The translations under genes were made by a program, and so were the position numbers. A stretch of DNA of 64,000 bases from assembly GCF_028649455.1 (NCBI RefSeq), contig NZ_JAQSIO010000009.1, positions 62,001 to 126,000 of the forward strand, written 5' to 3'. The DNA comes from Curvibacter microcysteis (lineage in GTDB: Bacteria; Pseudomonadota; Gammaproteobacteria; Burkholderiales; Burkholderiaceae_C). Every line of letters starts with the position of its first letter. Positions within the stretch are counted from its first letter, which is position 1. The notes under the pieces were generated by a model, which saw only the letters and a program-made list of their open reading frames with translations, was not told where the DNA came from and did not search any database. Positions 56,801-64,000 of the stretch are shown here, in pieces.

Positions 56801-58837
56801 TCAAGCCAGGCTGAGGGCACGCGGCCGACCGGCGTGACCCAGTCCCCGCGAACTGGGCAGCGCAGGGGCCTCGTCCGCTGGCAAGGCCTCGGCCGGCGCT
56901 GAGTTCAGGTCGCCTTCCAGCCGGAAGCTGGACACCAGACCCAGCAGTTGCTGGGCTTGTTGGCGCAAAGCGACCGCGGCGGCAGCACTTTCCTCCACCA
57001 AGGCCGCGTTCTGTTGCGTGCCTTGGTCCAGGCGTTGCAAGGCTTGGCCGACGGCGGCGATGTCCTGCGTTTGCACGCTGGCGGACTGTGCGATGGTTTG
57101 CACCAACTGGCTGACGTTGTTCACCTGGGTGACGATGCCCTCCATGTCGCGGCCCGCGGCTTGCACCAAGTTCATGCCGGACTCGGTCTTGCCCACGCTG
57201 TCTTGGATCAGCTCCTTGATCTCCTTGGCCGCCTGGGCGCTGTGTTTGGCCAGATTGCGCACCTCACCGGCCACCACGGCGAAGCCGCGACCATGTTCGC
57301 CCGCGCGGGCTGCTTCGACGGCAGCATTCAGCGCCAGGATGTTGGTTTGGAAGGCAATGCCATCGATCACGCCAATGATGTCGCCAATGCGTTTGGCCGC
57401 CTGGGTGATGGCATTCATGGTGCCGACCACTTCACTGACCGTGTGCTGGCCGGTGCGCGCGGCTTCGGTCGCAGAGAGTGACAGGGCGTTGGCTTGCTGG
57501 GCCGTGGCCGCGTTGTGCTGCACGGCGCGCAGCAGCTCGTCCATGGCGTGCGAGGTCTGTTGCAGGTCGCGTGCCTGGCTCTCGGTGCGCTCGCTGAGGT
57601 CGCTGTTGCCCGAGGCGATCTCCCGGGTGCCCACGGCGATGCTGTCGCTGCTGGCGCGCACCTGGGTCACGATGCCCGAAAGCTGTTGGCTCATCGCCCC
57701 CAGCGCTTGCAGCAGGTGACCGGTCTCGTCGCGTTGTTCGCTGTGGACCTGCACGCGCAAGTCGCCCTGGGCCACCGAGGTCGACACCTGCAGGGCCTGC
57801 CCCATGGCGTGGTTCATGGTGCGCGAAACCAGCACCATCAGGCCCCCGGCCAGCAAGGCAAAAAAGGCAATGGCTGAGACCACCAACACCAAGCGCTGTT
57901 CAGCGGCTTGGATGCGGTCGTTCAGGGACTTGGACAGCGTGTTCAAGGCCAGGGTGGTGAACTGGTCCTGGACTTCGATCATGGCGTTCAGCGTGGTGAC
58001 GAATTCTGCCGGCGGGTGTTGGATGCGTTCTGACTGTGTGATTTCATGGCGTGTCAGCGCCAGGGTGGCTTGGGCTTTCCGCACCAAGGCCTCCACAGGG
58101 GCTTGCAGCGCGCTGGCGATGTGGGGGTCCGCTGCCACGGCTTTTTGCAGGGAGCGCTGGATGGTGTGCAGATGCAGATCGGCCATGGCCACGTAGTTGC
58201 TCAGGCGTTCGCGGCTGTCGGGCGGCGCATAGCCTTTCTGCAAAATTTCCTGGCCCAGGCCGCGGATGGGGCCCCAGGTTTCTGACAGGCGGGGCATGGC
58301 TTGCAGCACCGAGATGATCAGGTAGTAGGTGCCAGGTTCGGGGTCCAACACCAGGTCAGAGGCATCACCGATGGCCTCCAGTTGCGCCAGAGCGACGCGG
58401 ATCACGGCGGTGTGGTCATCGGCGGCCACCTGGGGGGTCGGGGCCTGGGTATTGACCTTTGGCGGCAGCAGATTCCAGCTTTGCTCGAGTTGTTGGGTGA
58501 GCTCCACCAAACCCGCGTCGGGCAGTGGGACCACCGACTTCTTCATGTCCTGGATGCCTTGGGACACGGCCTGTTGCAGCTCCTTCAGTCTGGTCTCGCC
58601 GTCGCGCTCGCCGGACAAGACCTTGACGCTTTGGGTCCTGGTTTGTCGCAGGGTGCGAATGGTCTGCAGTGTCTGGCGGGCTGGATCGACGCCACTGGCT
58701 TCCTTCTGGGCTACTTGCAGGGCGGATAGATCTGCCTTCAAGGCGAGGTAGCCCGGGACCAGCATCATGGCCAGTCCCATCAGACCGATCAAAAGAAACT
58801 TGCTTCGCAGGGGGAGGTTGGCAATCCAGTGGCGCAT
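56801..58837 (-). CDS. Methyl-accepting chemotaxis protein
   Basis: 678 residues. A first membrane helix (about 12-32), a periplasmic helical domain of about 280 residues, a second membrane helix (about 320-340), a HAMP domain and a signalling domain with the hairpin GVIDGIAFQTNILALNAAVE. The periplasmic part looks helical like the four-helix-bundle sensors and is longer than in Tar. No CheR-binding pentapeptide is at the C-terminus. No che genes are nearby. Start at the ATG of MRHWIANLPLRS. Confidence 0.92.
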   Translation of the reverse strand: MRHWIANLPLRSKFLLIGLMGLAMMLVPGYLALKADLSALQVAQKEASGVDPARQTLQTIRTLRQTRTQSVKVLSGERDGETRLKELQQAVSQGIQDMKKSVVPLPDAGLVELTQQLEQSWNLLPPKVNTQAPTPQVAADDHTAVIRVALAQLEAIGDASDLVLDPEPGTYYLIISVLQAMPRLSETWGPIRGLGQEILQKGYAPPDSRERLSNYVAMADLHLHTIQRSLQKAVAADPHIASALQAPVEALVRKAQATLALTRHEITQSERIQHPPAEFVTTLNAMIEVQDQFTTLALNTLSKSLNDRIQAAEQRLVLVVSAIAFFALLAGGLMVLVSRTMNHAMGQALQVSTSVAQGDLRVQVHSEQRDETGHLLQALGAMSQQLSGIVTQVRASSDSIAVGTREIASGNSDLSERTESQARDLQQTSHAMDELLRAVQHNAATAQQANALSLSATEAARTGQHTVSEVVGTMNAITQAAKRIGDIIGVIDGIAFQTNILALNAAVEAARAGEHGRGFAVVAGEVRNLAKHSAQAAKEIKELIQDSVGKTESGMNLVQAAGRDMEGIVTQVNNVSQLVQTIAQSASVQTQDIAAVGQALQRLDQGTQQNAALVEESAAAAVALRQQAQQLLGLVSSFRLEGDLNSAPAEALPADEAPALPSSRGLGHAGRPRALSLA

Positions 58838-59148
58838 AGGGAGCCGAATCCTTGTGGTGGGTTGGGTGGGCCGCTGTGCCGTGCGGCCCGCCAAGTCAGC
58901 GGGGAGGCACGTCACCCTTCCCACGCAAGGGGTATGCCAGACAGCGGCTGGGCGTCTGGATGGCTGTGAAAACCAGGCTGGCCGAGGTCGGTTTGGCCTG
59001 GCACCTGGCGCCCGCAATGGGTTATCTGATCGATTTACGCAATAGTCAAGCGCATTGAATGCGATTTATTTGGATGAAATATGAAATTAAAGTGCAGGTC
59101 AGCGCTGTAAGGCGCGACCATTCCACCCACCTCACGGAGATCTTCCTC
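58838..59148. other. Divergent intergenic region, chemoreceptor and MBL-like gene
   Basis: 311 bases without a gene. The half next to the MBL gene is AT-rich (about 59040-59100) and probably holds its promoter, but no hexamer pair is convincing. I see nothing else. Confidence 0.4.
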
Positions 59149-60015
59149 ATGATCCGCGCCACCCTGCTCGCCGCCACCCTGGCCATTGCCTTCAGCTCCG
59201 CCCAAGCCGCTCAGCCGCTGACCGTCAAGGTCTACAACGCCGATGGCAACAGCTTCAACGTCAACTCCACGCTGGTCTATGGTGAGAAGGACGCCATGGT
59301 CATTGATGCGGGCTTCACCCGCGCCGATGCCCTGCGCATCGCCGCCAATGTGCTCGACAGCGGCAAGCAACTGCGCACCATCTACGTCAGCCAGGCGGAC
59401 CCCGACTACTACTTCGGTGTTGAGACGCTGAAAGAGATTTTTCCCCAAGCCGATGTCGTCACCACGCCCGCCGTGCTGGAAAAGCTGAGCTCGAAGTTGG
59501 CTGGCAAGGTCGCCTTCTGGGGCCCCAAGATGGGCGCCAATGCCCCTCGCCACCCGGTGGTGCCGCGCGCTTTGGAAGGCACGACCTTGACGCTCGAAGG
59601 CGCACAAATTGAGGTGCGGGGCACCCAAGGCCTGTTGGCTCACCGCCCCTATGTGTGGATCCCCTCGATCCGCGCCCTGGTTGGCAACATCGGCGTGTTC
59701 GGCAACATGCACGTCTGGACCGCTGACACCCCAAGCCCCGCGTTGCGTGCGGCTTGGGTGGCTCAATTGGACGAGATGACCGGTCTGCAGCCCGCCTTGG
59801 TCGTGCCCGGCCACATGAAAGCGGGGACGGCGGTGGACGCGAGTGCCATCACCTTCACCAAAGACTACCTGTTGAGCTTTGAAAAGAACCTGGCAGCCCA
59901 CAAGACCAGTGCCGACCTGATCGGTGCCATGAAGAAGAGTTACCCGCAACTGAGCGATGGCGCGCTGTCGCTGGACATCGGCGCCAAGGTCAACACCGGT
60001 GAAATGAAATGGTAA
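59149..60015 (+). CDS. Exported MBL-fold protein with degraded metal motif
   Basis: 288 residues with a signal peptide (MIRATLLAATLAIAFSSAQA). The sequence follows the metallo-beta-lactamase plan: strand and VIDAGFTRAD, then the place of the HxHxDH motif, and VVPGHMKAG late. But the canonical THxHxDH is SQADPDY here: Gln82, Asp84, Asp86 and Tyr87 replace His, His, Asp and His. It may bind a single metal or no metal. It starts 15 bases before a DsbA-family gene and likely shares its transcript. Confidence 0.82.
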   Translation: MIRATLLAATLAIAFSSAQAAQPLTVKVYNADGNSFNVNSTLVYGEKDAMVIDAGFTRADALRIAANVLDSGKQLRTIYVSQADPDYYFGVETLKEIFPQADVVTTPAVLEKLSSKLAGKVAFWGPKMGANAPRHPVVPRALEGTTLTLEGAQIEVRGTQGLLAHRPYVWIPSIRALVGNIGVFGNMHVWTADTPSPALRAAWVAQLDEMTGLQPALVVPGHMKAGTAVDASAITFTKDYLLSFEKNLAAHKTSADLIGAMKKSYPQLSDGALSLDIGAKVNTGEMKW

Positions 60016-60030
60016 GCAGGTGCTGAGGCC

Positions 60031-60672
60031 ATGAGTACCCCCGTCACCGTCACTTATTTGTTCGACCCACTGTGTGGCTGGTGCTACGGCGCCTCGCCTG
60101 GGATCCAGGCGCTGAGCCAGCACCCGGATGTTCGCCTGGTCTTGGCTCCTTCAGGCCTGTTTGCTGGTGGTGGTCGGGTGCTGGATGCGGCGTTTGCCGG
60201 CTACGCCTGGTCCAACGACCAACGCATTGGGCAACTCACGGGCCAGCGCTTCAGCGAGGCTTACCGCCACCAAGTGCTGGGCCGCGAAGGGCATCCGTTC
60301 GACTCGACCGCACTGGGCTTGGCGCTGAGCGCCGTGGCTTTGACGGCGCCTGAGCGTGAGGTGGACACCTTGCGGGCCTTGCAGGAGGCCCGTTACGTGC
60401 AAGGTTTGGACACCTCAGACGCCACCGTGGTCGAGGCCCTGTTGCGAGCGTGGGGGCTGGTGTCCGCGGCCGAGCTGTTGGCCTCGGGAGCCCCTCAGTT
60501 GCTGGAAGCCCATGGCTCGCGTGTACAGGGGGCTCGGCGGTGGATGACCCGCCTGGGCGTGTCGGGGGTTCCGGCCCTGGTGCTTCATGGGGAGGGCGAA
60601 CCGCGCTTGGTGAGTGGCCAGGCGCTTTATGGTGGGCTGGAGCCTTTGCTGCGTCGGCTGTTGCCGACCTGA
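60031..60672 (+). CDS. DsbA-family protein (FrnE/2-hydroxychromene isomerase-like)
   Basis: 213 residues, thioredoxin fold with the helical insertion of DsbA relatives. The redox motif is CGWC (Cys15, Cys18) in LFDPLCGWCYGASPG, as in FrnE-type oxidoreductases; the cis-Pro loop GVSGVPALVLHG is present. No signal peptide, so it works in the cytoplasm, unlike the preceding MBL-like protein. It may act in disulfide or glutathione chemistry. Confidence 0.87.
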   Translation: MSTPVTVTYLFDPLCGWCYGASPGIQALSQHPDVRLVLAPSGLFAGGGRVLDAAFAGYAWSNDQRIGQLTGQRFSEAYRHQVLGREGHPFDSTALGLALSAVALTAPEREVDTLRALQEARYVQGLDTSDATVVEALLRAWGLVSAAELLASGAPQLLEAHGSRVQGARRWMTRLGVSGVPALVLHGEGEPRLVSGQALYGGLEPLLRRLLPT

Positions 60673-60725
60673 GAAGGGGTGTCCCTCCAGCGTGAGGCGC
60701 TGATCTGTCAGGACTGGAGTCCAAA

Positions 60726-60998
60726 ATGAATCTGCTCAGACTGGTTCTCAACGAGCTGAAAGCGGGGCGTTGGAGCGCCGCTCACCAACGGGTGCAGGAT
60801 GAAGATTCGCCGCTGGCGGCCTGGCTGCACGGCCTCCTGCACGTGCAAGAAGGTGACTTGGAGGACGCCGAGTACTGGTATGGCCTGGCCGTGCGGCACT
60901 TTCGCAGCCGAGGGAGCCTGGCGCAAGAACTTCAGGCTTTCGAGGCCGCCCTTCAGTGGCGCGAGGCGACGTCCCAAGAGCCGCTAAGCTTGGTTTGA
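60726..60998 (+). CDS. Small helical hypothetical protein
   Basis: 90 residues, with a TPR-like pattern in AWLHGLLHVQEGDLEDAEYWY. No signal peptide. I recognise it as a conserved small protein of betaproteobacteria without a named function. It starts 53 bases after the DsbA-family gene, so it may be on the same transcript. Confidence 0.6.
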   Translation: MNLLRLVLNELKAGRWSAAHQRVQDEDSPLAAWLHGLLHVQEGDLEDAEYWYGLAVRHFRSRGSLAQELQAFEAALQWREATSQEPLSLV

Positions 60999-61010
60999 GC
61001 GCCGAGGGGT

Positions 61011-61220
61011 TCAGGGATGACCGGCCGCATCCTTCACCGCCTTGCGAGCCGCGTCCAGCGCCTCCACGGCGTCTCCTTTTTTGGCCTGCAGCGTGCCGGC
61101 CGCCTGATTCTTCAAGCCCTTGGCTTGCAAAGCCTTGTCATGCAGGATTTTGCCGGTCGATTCTTGGGTTTTGCCGATGGCGTTTTGGGTGGCGCCGGCG
61201 ACTTGGTCTTTGTTGATCAT
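61011..61220 (-). CDS. CsbD family stress protein
   Basis: 69 residues, without cysteines, hydrophilic and helical. The pattern MINKDQVAGATQNAIGKTQE and the repeat KALQAKGLKNQAAGTLQAKK are typical of CsbD, which is abundant under general stress in many bacteria. Its molecular function is unknown. The ATG at MINKDQV has GGAG ten bases upstream. It converges with the small helical gene. Confidence 0.85.
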   Translation of the reverse strand: MINKDQVAGATQNAIGKTQESTGKILHDKALQAKGLKNQAAGTLQAKKGDAVEALDAARKAVKDAAGHP

Positions 61221-61517
61221 GGATTGCACTCCAACGGGTGAGGCCCCGTCTGAACCTTGTCCTCGGCTTGAGGACTGGGTTGAGATTGAGGGTTGTGCGT
61301 CCGGGCGTCGGTGTGGCGGGGCACGCAGGCGTGAGCTTTCGCCTCAAGGCATGGGCGATCACGCAGCGCGGCAGGGGGACCGCCCGCAGCGGCGCCAAGT
61401 GGCAGGGGCAGCGTGCCTTGCTGCATGGAGTTCGTTACCGTACCCTGGGCCAGGTCGGCGGGCGCTGCGTCCTAGGATTCAAGGCTTGAGCATTTCCTCT
61501 TTCTCCAAGGCTGCGAC
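61221..61517. other. Intergenic DNA between the CsbD gene and the small membrane peptide
   Basis: About 300 bases without a supported gene. Open frames here lack ribosome binding sites and have compositions expected by chance in GC-rich DNA. It must contain the csbD promoter, which I could not pinpoint. Confidence 0.4.
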
Positions 61518-61691
61518 GTGCAAGACGACACCATTCCGTCCCAACTGTTTCCTGAAAGCACGGGTTCCCGTGCCACCCCTCCGTCCCGATCTCAACGCCG
61601 AACCCGGGCCTGGTCGCGATGGGTTCTTTGGTGCTTGTTTGCCCTCGGGGCGGTGGCGCTGGCGAAATGGTTGTCCCGCATCATGGCTTGA
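61518..61691 (+). CDS. Putative 57-residue single-pass membrane protein
   Basis: A GTG start with AAGG seven bases upstream opens a 57-residue frame. The first 30 residues are polar and Ser/Arg-rich (DDTIPSQLFPESTGS, then SRSQRRTRAWSR). The last 25 form one hydrophobic helix (WVLWCLFALGAVALAKWL) ending in SRIMA, so the basic residues before the helix predict a cytoplasmic N-terminus. A bidirectional-looking terminator follows. No family is recognised and translation is not proven. Confidence 0.5.
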   Translation: MQDDTIPSQLFPESTGSRATPPSRSQRRTRAWSRWVLWCLFALGAVALAKWLSRIMA

Positions 61692-61770
61692 TGCAGCGCT
61701 GCAGGCCCGAATGGCGTGATCGGCCTGATGGCCCACGCCCTGGTAACCCACGGGCTTTTGACCCACCAAG

Positions 61771-61804
61771 AAAAAGCCCCTGACTCTTGCGAATCAGGGG
61801 CTTT
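61771..61804 (-). terminator. Terminator of the fbp-tRNA-Thr transcript
   Basis: GCCCCTGA pairs with TCAGGGGC and A-T pairs extend it; on the minus strand the stem is followed by five T. It starts only five bases after the tRNA 3' end, so it ends the tRNA transcript and the loop is AT-rich. Confidence 0.88.
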
Positions 61805-61808
61805 CATT

Positions 61809-61884
61809 TGGTGCCGGAGAGATGAATCGAACACCCGACCTTCTCATTACGAATGAGCTGCTCTACCGACTGAGCTACACCGGC
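61809..61884 (-). tRNA. tRNA-Thr (anticodon CGT)
   Basis: 76 bases including an encoded CCA. The cloverleaf can be drawn: acceptor GCCGGTG pairs with CTCCGGC (one T-T mismatch), D arm GCTC...GAGC, anticodon stem GCTCA/TGAGA around TTCGTAA with anticodon CGT, T arm GGGTG...CATCT with loop TTCGATT. It reads ACG codons. It lies 12 bases after the fbp stop on the same strand. Confidence 0.95.
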
Positions 61885-61896
61885 TGGAACCCAGGA

Positions 61897-62904
61897 TTAT
61901 ACACCGGTGTGGTAACTCGTCACGCGATCGACTTCATTTTTTGAGCCCAGCACCACGCTGACACGCTCGTGCAGCTGGCCTGGAACGATGTCCAGGATGC
62001 GTTGGCGGCCGTTGGTGGCGGCGCCGCCGGCTTGCTCGACCAGCCAGCTCATCGGGTTGGCTTCGTACATCAGGCGCAGCTTGCCGGGTTTGTTCGGCTC
62101 GCGCTTGTCCCAGGGGTACATGAACACGCCGCCACGGGTCAGGATGCGGTGCACGTCGGCCACCATGCTGGCAATCCAGCGCATGTTGAAGTCCTTGCCG
62201 CGCGGGCCTTCCTTGCCTTGCAGGCACTCGTCGATGTAGCGCTTCACCGGCTCGTCCCAGTGGCGCATGTTGCTCATGTTGATGGCAAATTCTTTGGTGT
62301 CAGCCGGGATGGTGACGTTCTCTTGCGTCAGCACAAACGAGCCTTGTTCGCGGTCCAGCGTGAACATGCTCACGCCGTCGCCCACGGTCAGCACCAGGGT
62401 GGTTTGCGGACCGTACACGCAGTAGCCTGCAGCCACTTGTTGGGCGCCGGCCTGCAAGAAGTCCTGTTCGGTCACGCCGGGCGAGCCTTCAGGCTTCTTC
62501 AGCACGCTGAAGATGGTGCCGATGCTGACGTTGACGTCGATGTTGCTCGAGCCGTCGAGCGGGTCAAACAGCAGCAGGTATTCGCCTTGCGGGTAACGGT
62601 TGGGCACCAAGTAGATGCTGTCCATTTCTTCCGAGGCCATGGCGGCCAGGTGACCGCCCCATTCGTTGGCTTCGATCAGCACCTCGTTGGCGATGATGTC
62701 GAGCTTTTTTTGCACTTCGCCCTGCACGTTTTCACTGTCGGCCGAGCCGAGCACGCCGCCGAGCGCGCCCTTGTTGACGGCTTGGCTGATGCTTTTGCAG
62801 GCGCGTGCCACGACTTCGAGCAGCAGGCGCAGTTGCGAGGGAATGTGACCTTCTTCGCGTTGCTGTTCAACGAGGTAGCGGGTCAGGCTGATTTTTTGGG
62901 CCAT
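61897..62904 (-). CDS. fbp: Class 1 fructose-1,6-bisphosphatase
   Basis: 335 residues. The metal and phosphate motif [11 protein letters not shown] (about 113-123) and the late [15 protein letters not shown] are diagnostic. It makes fructose-6-phosphate for gluconeogenesis. It lies 13 bases after the pepN stop, in the same direction, with a tRNA-Thr gene 12 bases downstream, so the tRNA is probably cut from a long transcript. Confidence 0.96.
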   Translation of the reverse strand: MAQKISLTRYLVEQQREEGHIPSQLRLLLEVVARACKSISQAVNKGALGGVLGSADSENVQGEVQKKLDIIANEVLIEANEWGGHLAAMASEEMDSIYLVPNRYPQGEYLLLFDPLDGSSNIDVNVSIGTIFSVLKKPEGSPGVTEQDFLQAGAQQVAAGYCVYGPQTTLVLTVGDGVSMFTLDREQGSFVLTQENVTIPADTKEFAINMSNMRHWDEPVKRYIDECLQGKEGPRGKDFNMRWIASMVADVHRILTRGGVFMYPWDKREPNKPGKLRLMYEANPMSWLVEQAGGAATNGRQRILDIVPGQLHERVSVVLGSKNEVDRVTSYHTGV

Positions 62905-62917
62905 GGTTTTCTTCTCC

Positions 62918-64000
62918 TTAATCGGCGAGGGCGCGTGTCACGACTTCGCGCACGTCGTTGCTGAGGTCGGCTTTGGCGGCCACGCGGGCAATGGCTTCGC
63001 GGGCGGCGCTGCGGTAGGGCTCGGCCAGCTTCTTCCAGCGGTCCAGGGCACGCGCCAGGCGGGCGGCCACTTGCGGGTTGATGGCATCCAGCTCGATCAC
63101 GCGGTCGGCCCAGAACACATAACCTGCGGCGTCGCTGCGGTGGAAGGCGCCAGGGTTGGCGCTGCAGAAGCTGAAGATCACGCTGCGTGCCCGGTTGGGG
63201 TTGCGCAGGTTGAAGTCTGGGTGGTTCATCAGCTGGCGCACCGCCGGCAGCACATGGCCGCCATGGTCGGGTGCGCCGGCTTGCAGCGAAAACCACTTGT
63301 CAATCACCAGGGCTTCGTTCTTGAACAGGGCATGGAAGCGGCTCAGGGCCGGGGCGGCCAGTTCGTGGCCGCTGATGACCAAAGCACTCAAGGCGTTGAA
63401 GCGGTCGGTCATGTTGGCCGCGTCCTTGAAGCGCTGGAAGGCCTTGCCAGGCCAGACCGTGTCACCGCTGCGGCGTGCCGCCACACAGAGCTGGGTCAGG
63501 GCCAGGCCAGCCAGGGCGCGGCGACCGGAGGACACCGGGTCGGGCTGGTAGCCGCCGGTGTCGCGGTTGTCTTCCCAGGCCTGCTGCCATTGCGTCTGCA
63601 AGGCGGTGGCCAGTTGCCCGCGCATGGCTTCACGCACGGCATGGATGCGCTGCGGGTCGACCACGTCCAGCTGCTCGGCCAGGTAGGTTTCCGAGGGCAG
63701 GGTCAGCACCAGTTCCTTGAAGGCGGCGTCCAGGGCCGGGTCGGCCAGCACCTGGCGCATGGCGTCCAGGTAGGCCTCGTCGAGCACCGGGCTGTTGGCC
63801 AGGTCGCTGTCACTGGTGATGGCTTTGAGCGCGCGTGCCAGGGCCAGGCGTTGGCCGGCTTCCCAGCGGTTGAAGGGGTCGTTGTCGTGCGCCAGCAGGG
63901 TCAGCAGCTCGGTGTCGGTGTAGGCATAGTCCAGCACCACCGGGGCCGAGAAGTCGCGCAGGATGGACGGCACGGGGGCGCTGTCCACGTTGACGAAGGT
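62918..64000 (-). CDS. pepN: Aminopeptidase N, C-terminal part (gene continues beyond the window)
   Basis: The frame is open to the right edge, so only the last 360 residues are seen. They make up the C-terminal helical (ARM-type) domain of gammaproteobacterial-type Pep[45 protein letters not shown] and the end with LYMTLQ-free [20 protein letters not shown]. The catalytic HExxH zinc domain lies outside. It precedes fbp by 13 bases. Confidence 0.92.
   Translation of the reverse strand, partial: TFVNVDSAPVPSILRDFSAPVVLDYAYTDTELLTLLAHDNDPFNRWEAGQRLALARALKAITSDSDLANSPVLDEAYLDAMRQVLADPALDAAFKELVLTLPSETYLAEQLDVVDPQRIHAVREAMRGQLATALQTQWQQAWEDNRDTGGYQPDPVSSGRRALAGLALTQLCVAARRSGDTVWPGKAFQRFKDAANMTDRFNALSALVISGHELAAPALSRFHALFKNEALVIDKWFSLQAGAPDHGGHVLPAVRQLMNHPDFNLRNPNRARSVIFSFCSANPGAFHRSDAAGYVFWADRVIELDAINPQVAARLARALDRWKKLAEPYRSAAREAIARVAAKADLSNDVREVVTRALAD

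Overview
The window is GC-rich chromosomal DNA of a betaproteobacterium, most likely of the order Burkholderiales and family Comamonadaceae. This is inferred from gene content and order: perM-hda-HAD phosphatase-pcnB-folK, argF-argD facing a DUF3579 gene, rpsT facing murJ, trxB facing ftsK-lolA-rarA, a Bug-type (TctC) solute-binding protein, a kynBUA operon and a GcdR-type regulator facing gcdH. I see no insertion sequence, prophage, CRISPR array or rRNA. There is one tRNA. Coding is dense and almost all of it looks like vertically inherited core genome.

Layout: (1-9.5 kb) 3' part of an OmpR-type response regulator with its histidine kinase; DUF1653 protein; RsmB-type rRNA methyltransferase; DesA-type fatty acid desaturase; a DUF2917-like gene facing a MocR-type regulator; rpmB-rpmG; trxB facing a Crp/Fnr regulator. 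(9.5-21 kb) ftsK, lolA, an uncharacterised helical protein, rarA; the branched-chain amino acid transporter genes livHMGF with a possible sigma-54/NtrC control region; a DUF486 membrane protein; a DUF47-pit phosphate uptake pair with a possible Pho box. (21-31 kb) orphan parA; kynBUA for tryptophan to anthranilate; Fur-boxed feoAB plus a small Cys-rich membrane protein; a cysteine-cluster protein; argD-argF; DUF3579; rpsT. (31-44 kb) murJ; a SirB1-type protein; a three-gene operon of cysteine hydrolase, DJ-1/PfpI enzyme and GlxA-type AraC regulator; purM; perM; hda; HAD phosphatase; pcnB; folK; Bug protein; an Asr-like secreted protein.

(43.6-64 kb) a 2Fe-2S flavin reductase facing an SDR protein; an HtrA-like protein that has lost two catalytic residues; TerC protein; PPK2; the glutaryl-CoA pair (CoA-transferase and gcdH) with its LysR regulator; an exported intradiol dioxygenase; several small hypotheticals; DUF2889; an orphan ParB-like protein; a chemoreceptor; an exported MBL-fold protein with a degraded metal site next to a DsbA-family protein; a CsbD protein; a new 57-residue membrane peptide; tRNA-Thr(CGT) directly downstream of fbp; and the C-terminal part of pepN, cut by the window edge.

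I did not find a clearly new multi-gene defence or biosynthetic system. The best leads for new biology are the HtrA-like pseudoprotease, the MBL-like/DsbA pair, the hydrolase/DJ-1/GlxA operon, the orphan ParB-like protein, the putative sigma-54 control of livHMGF, and the Pho box placed downstream of the likely pit promoter.
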